Shown: in pieces, positions 62,836 to 64,000 of the stretch
Numbering within the stretch: position 1 is the first letter of the stretch
How the letters are laid out: each line of letters begins with the position of its first letter
Source: Ideonella sp. A 288
GTDB lineage: Bacteria; Pseudomonadota; Gammaproteobacteria; Burkholderiales; Burkholderiaceae_C
Length of the DNA stretch: 64,000 nucleotides
Reading direction: 5' to 3'
Assembly (NCBI RefSeq): GCF_002198735.1
Contig: NZ_MWLO01000145.1
Coordinates: 130,820 to 194,819 of the forward strand
Notes under the pieces: generated by a model
What the model saw: the letters and a program-made list of their open reading frames with translations, nothing else
What the model was told of the DNA's origin: nothing
Database searches by the model: none
Position numbers and translations under genes: made by a program

Positions 62836-63813
62836 ATGACGTCAATGCAACGCCGCCACCTCTTGGCGGCAGCCTCCCTGGCAGCGCTGCTGCCGCACGC
62901 GGCCCGCGCGCAAGCCTTCCCGAGCAAGCCGCTGCGCCTCATCGCTGCGGGGCCGGCCGGGGCCACCGCCGACCTCATCGCCAGGCTGGTGGCCGATCCG
63001 CTGGCCAAGGCGCTGGGCCAGACCGCCATCGTCGACCCCAAGCCCGGCGCCGCCGGCGCCATCGCCGTGGGCGACCTGGTGCAGTCGCCGCACGACGGTC
63101 ACACGCTGCTGGTGGGCGTCAACTCGCTCGTCAGCGAGATCCCGCACATCGTCAAGCTGAAGCTCGACATGGGCAGGGAACTGCGTCCGCTGGCCGAACT
63201 GGCGCGCGGCGGGCTGGTGCTGGTGGCGAACCCTGCGTTCCCGGCCAGGAACCTGGCCGAGCTGGTGGCGCACGCCAAGGCCAATCCCGGCAAGCTCAAC
63301 GTGGCGTCGTACAGCGCCGGCACGCTGAGCCATGTGCTGGGCCTGCTGCTGAACCACGCCGCCGGCATCGACCTGACGCACGTCGGCTACAAGGGCTCGA
63401 CGCCCGCACTGGCCGACGTGATGGGCAACCATGTGCCGCTGATGTTCGACGGTATCGCCACCTCGCTGCCGCTGATCCGCGCGGGCAAGTTGAAGGCCTT
63501 CGCGGTCAGCACCCCGAAACGGTCGCCTGTGCTGCCCGAGGTGCCCACCTTCACGGAACTGGGCTTCCCGAGGCTCGAGGCCCTGGCCTGGATGGGCCTG
63601 TGGTGCCCGCCCGACGTGCCGGCCGCCGTGCAGCTGCGCCTGCGTGACGCAGCGCTGGGCGTGCTGACGCTGCCCGCCGTGCGCGACCGACTGCTGGAGC
63701 TGGGCTTCGATGTGGGCTCGCCGCGCGGCACCGACGAGATGGTGGCCGGCTTGAAGTCGGATTTCGACCGCGTCGGCGCCGTGCTGCAGTCGGTCGGCTT
63801 CAAGCCCGAATAG
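62836..63813 (+). CDS. Bug-family periplasmic substrate-binding protein
   Basis: The 325-aa protein has a signal peptide (RRHLLAAASLAALLPHAARA, cleaved near residue 26) and the Bug/TctC pattern: FPSKPLRLIAAGPAGATADL, DPKPGAAGAIA and a lid containing VGYKGSTPALADVMGNHVPL. Such proteins bind small carboxylates and are greatly expanded in Burkholderiales. No TctAB membrane genes lie nearby. A second in-frame ATG is at 62845. It lies 193 bases after the ligase, so may have its own promoter. Confidence 0.93.
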   Translation: MTSMQRRHLLAAASLAALLPHAARAQAFPSKPLRLIAAGPAGATADLIARLVADPLAKALGQTAIVDPKPGAAGAIAVGDLVQSPHDGHTLLVGVNSLVSEIPHIVKLKLDMGRELRPLAELARGGLVLVANPAFPARNLAELVAHAKANPGKLNVASYSAGTLSHVLGLLLNHAAGIDLTHVGYKGSTPALADVMGNHVPLMFDGIATSLPLIRAGKLKAFAVSTPKRSPVLPEVPTFTELGFPRLEALAWMGLWCPPDVPAAVQLRLRDAALGVLTLPAVRDRLLELGFDVGSPRGTDEMVAGLKSDFDRVGAVLQSVGFKPE

Positions 63814-63957
63814 CGCTCGCGCGCATCACGTCTGGCGGGTGCGCCGCGTCCCGCTCGGTCGACCGCGACCCCTGTCGACCTACCGCCGCCTCGGCGGTCA
63901 TGCGCCGCCGCGCCGCGCACCGCTGGCGACCGATGCCGGCCCGCGGCCATGGTCCCC

Positions 63958-63975
63958 TGCGCCTGCTCAGGCGCA
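63958..63975. terminator. Perfect hairpin near the right edge
   Basis: TGCGCCTG-CT-CAGGCGCA has an eight-pair stem and two-base loop, 145 bases after the Bug-gene stop. No T tract follows on either strand, so a terminator role is only possible. Confidence 0.3.
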
Positions 63976-64000
63976 GGTGAAAACCCACCCCCCTCCCAAC

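Overview
The window is very GC-rich, with nearly every third codon position G or C. Its gene content points to a Gram-negative betaproteobacterium of the order Burkholderiales, in the Rubrivivax/Leptothrix/Ideonella-like range. The clues are a complete dcw cell-division cluster in the betaproteobacterial order with lpxC downstream, an FtsZ ending in the IPAFLRKQAD tail, a Bug-family (tripartite tricarboxylate) binding protein, a BI-1/YccA protein, ExoD, CsbD and several small stress proteins typical of that order. Species is not determinable from the sequence alone.

Region 1 (1-21.4 kb, minus strand) is the division and peptidoglycan operon read from mraZ: mraZ, rsmH, ftsL, ftsI, murE, murF, mraY, murD, ftsW, murG, a 29-codon leader, murC, ddl, ftsQ, ftsA, ftsZ. 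Most junctions overlap by 1-11 bases (ATGA, GTGA or TGATG), so translation is probably coupled throughout. A sigma70-like promoter precedes mraZ. Three unusual genes lie between ftsZ and the lpxC fragment at the window edge: a Tat-exported FecR-like protein, a membrane sensor with a CxxCH haem motif and HAMP domain, and a Hanks-type Ser/Thr kinase.

Region 2 (21.6-28.5 kb, plus strand) has an FNT-family channel, a small secreted protein, a BI-1/YccA membrane protein, ExoD, a small membrane protein, a CheB-CheR-PAS fusion and a PAS protein.

Region 3 (28.5-53 kb, mostly minus) reads as a stress and envelope-maintenance region: a Crp/Fnr regulator, a receiver protein, CsbD, a large catalase, a lipoprotein, a GlsB/YeaQ protein, a phospholipase D-type cardiolipin synthase, a DUF883-like protein, hemerythrins, a diguanylate cyclase, BON and ferritin-like proteins, an Rrf2 regulator, a persulfide-dioxygenase-like hydrolase, a lipid kinase, YihY, LapA-like, NhaA and a Usp-hemerythrin fusion. 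An IS3-family element (36167-37461, 27-bp inverted repeats, 3-bp target duplication) splits a 59-codon gene. A tyrosine-integrase relic and a truncated RsbRD-type sensor domain show past rearrangement. A sequence of the form GTCTGTNC-N6-GCAC, once as a full palindrome, recurs in several intergenic regions here. Its TGT-N10-ACA spacing is that of Crp/Fnr operators, suggesting a local stress regulon.

Region 4 (53.1-63.8 kb, plus strand) is a catabolic cluster: a MalT/LuxR-type regulator, then a TauD/TfdA dioxygenase, a BKACE-family enzyme, a small alpha/beta hydrolase, a quinone-oxidoreductase-like enzyme, an MFS transporter, an acyl-CoA ligase and a Bug binding protein. It looks like uptake, oxidation, CoA activation and carbon-carbon cleavage of an unidentified organic acid.
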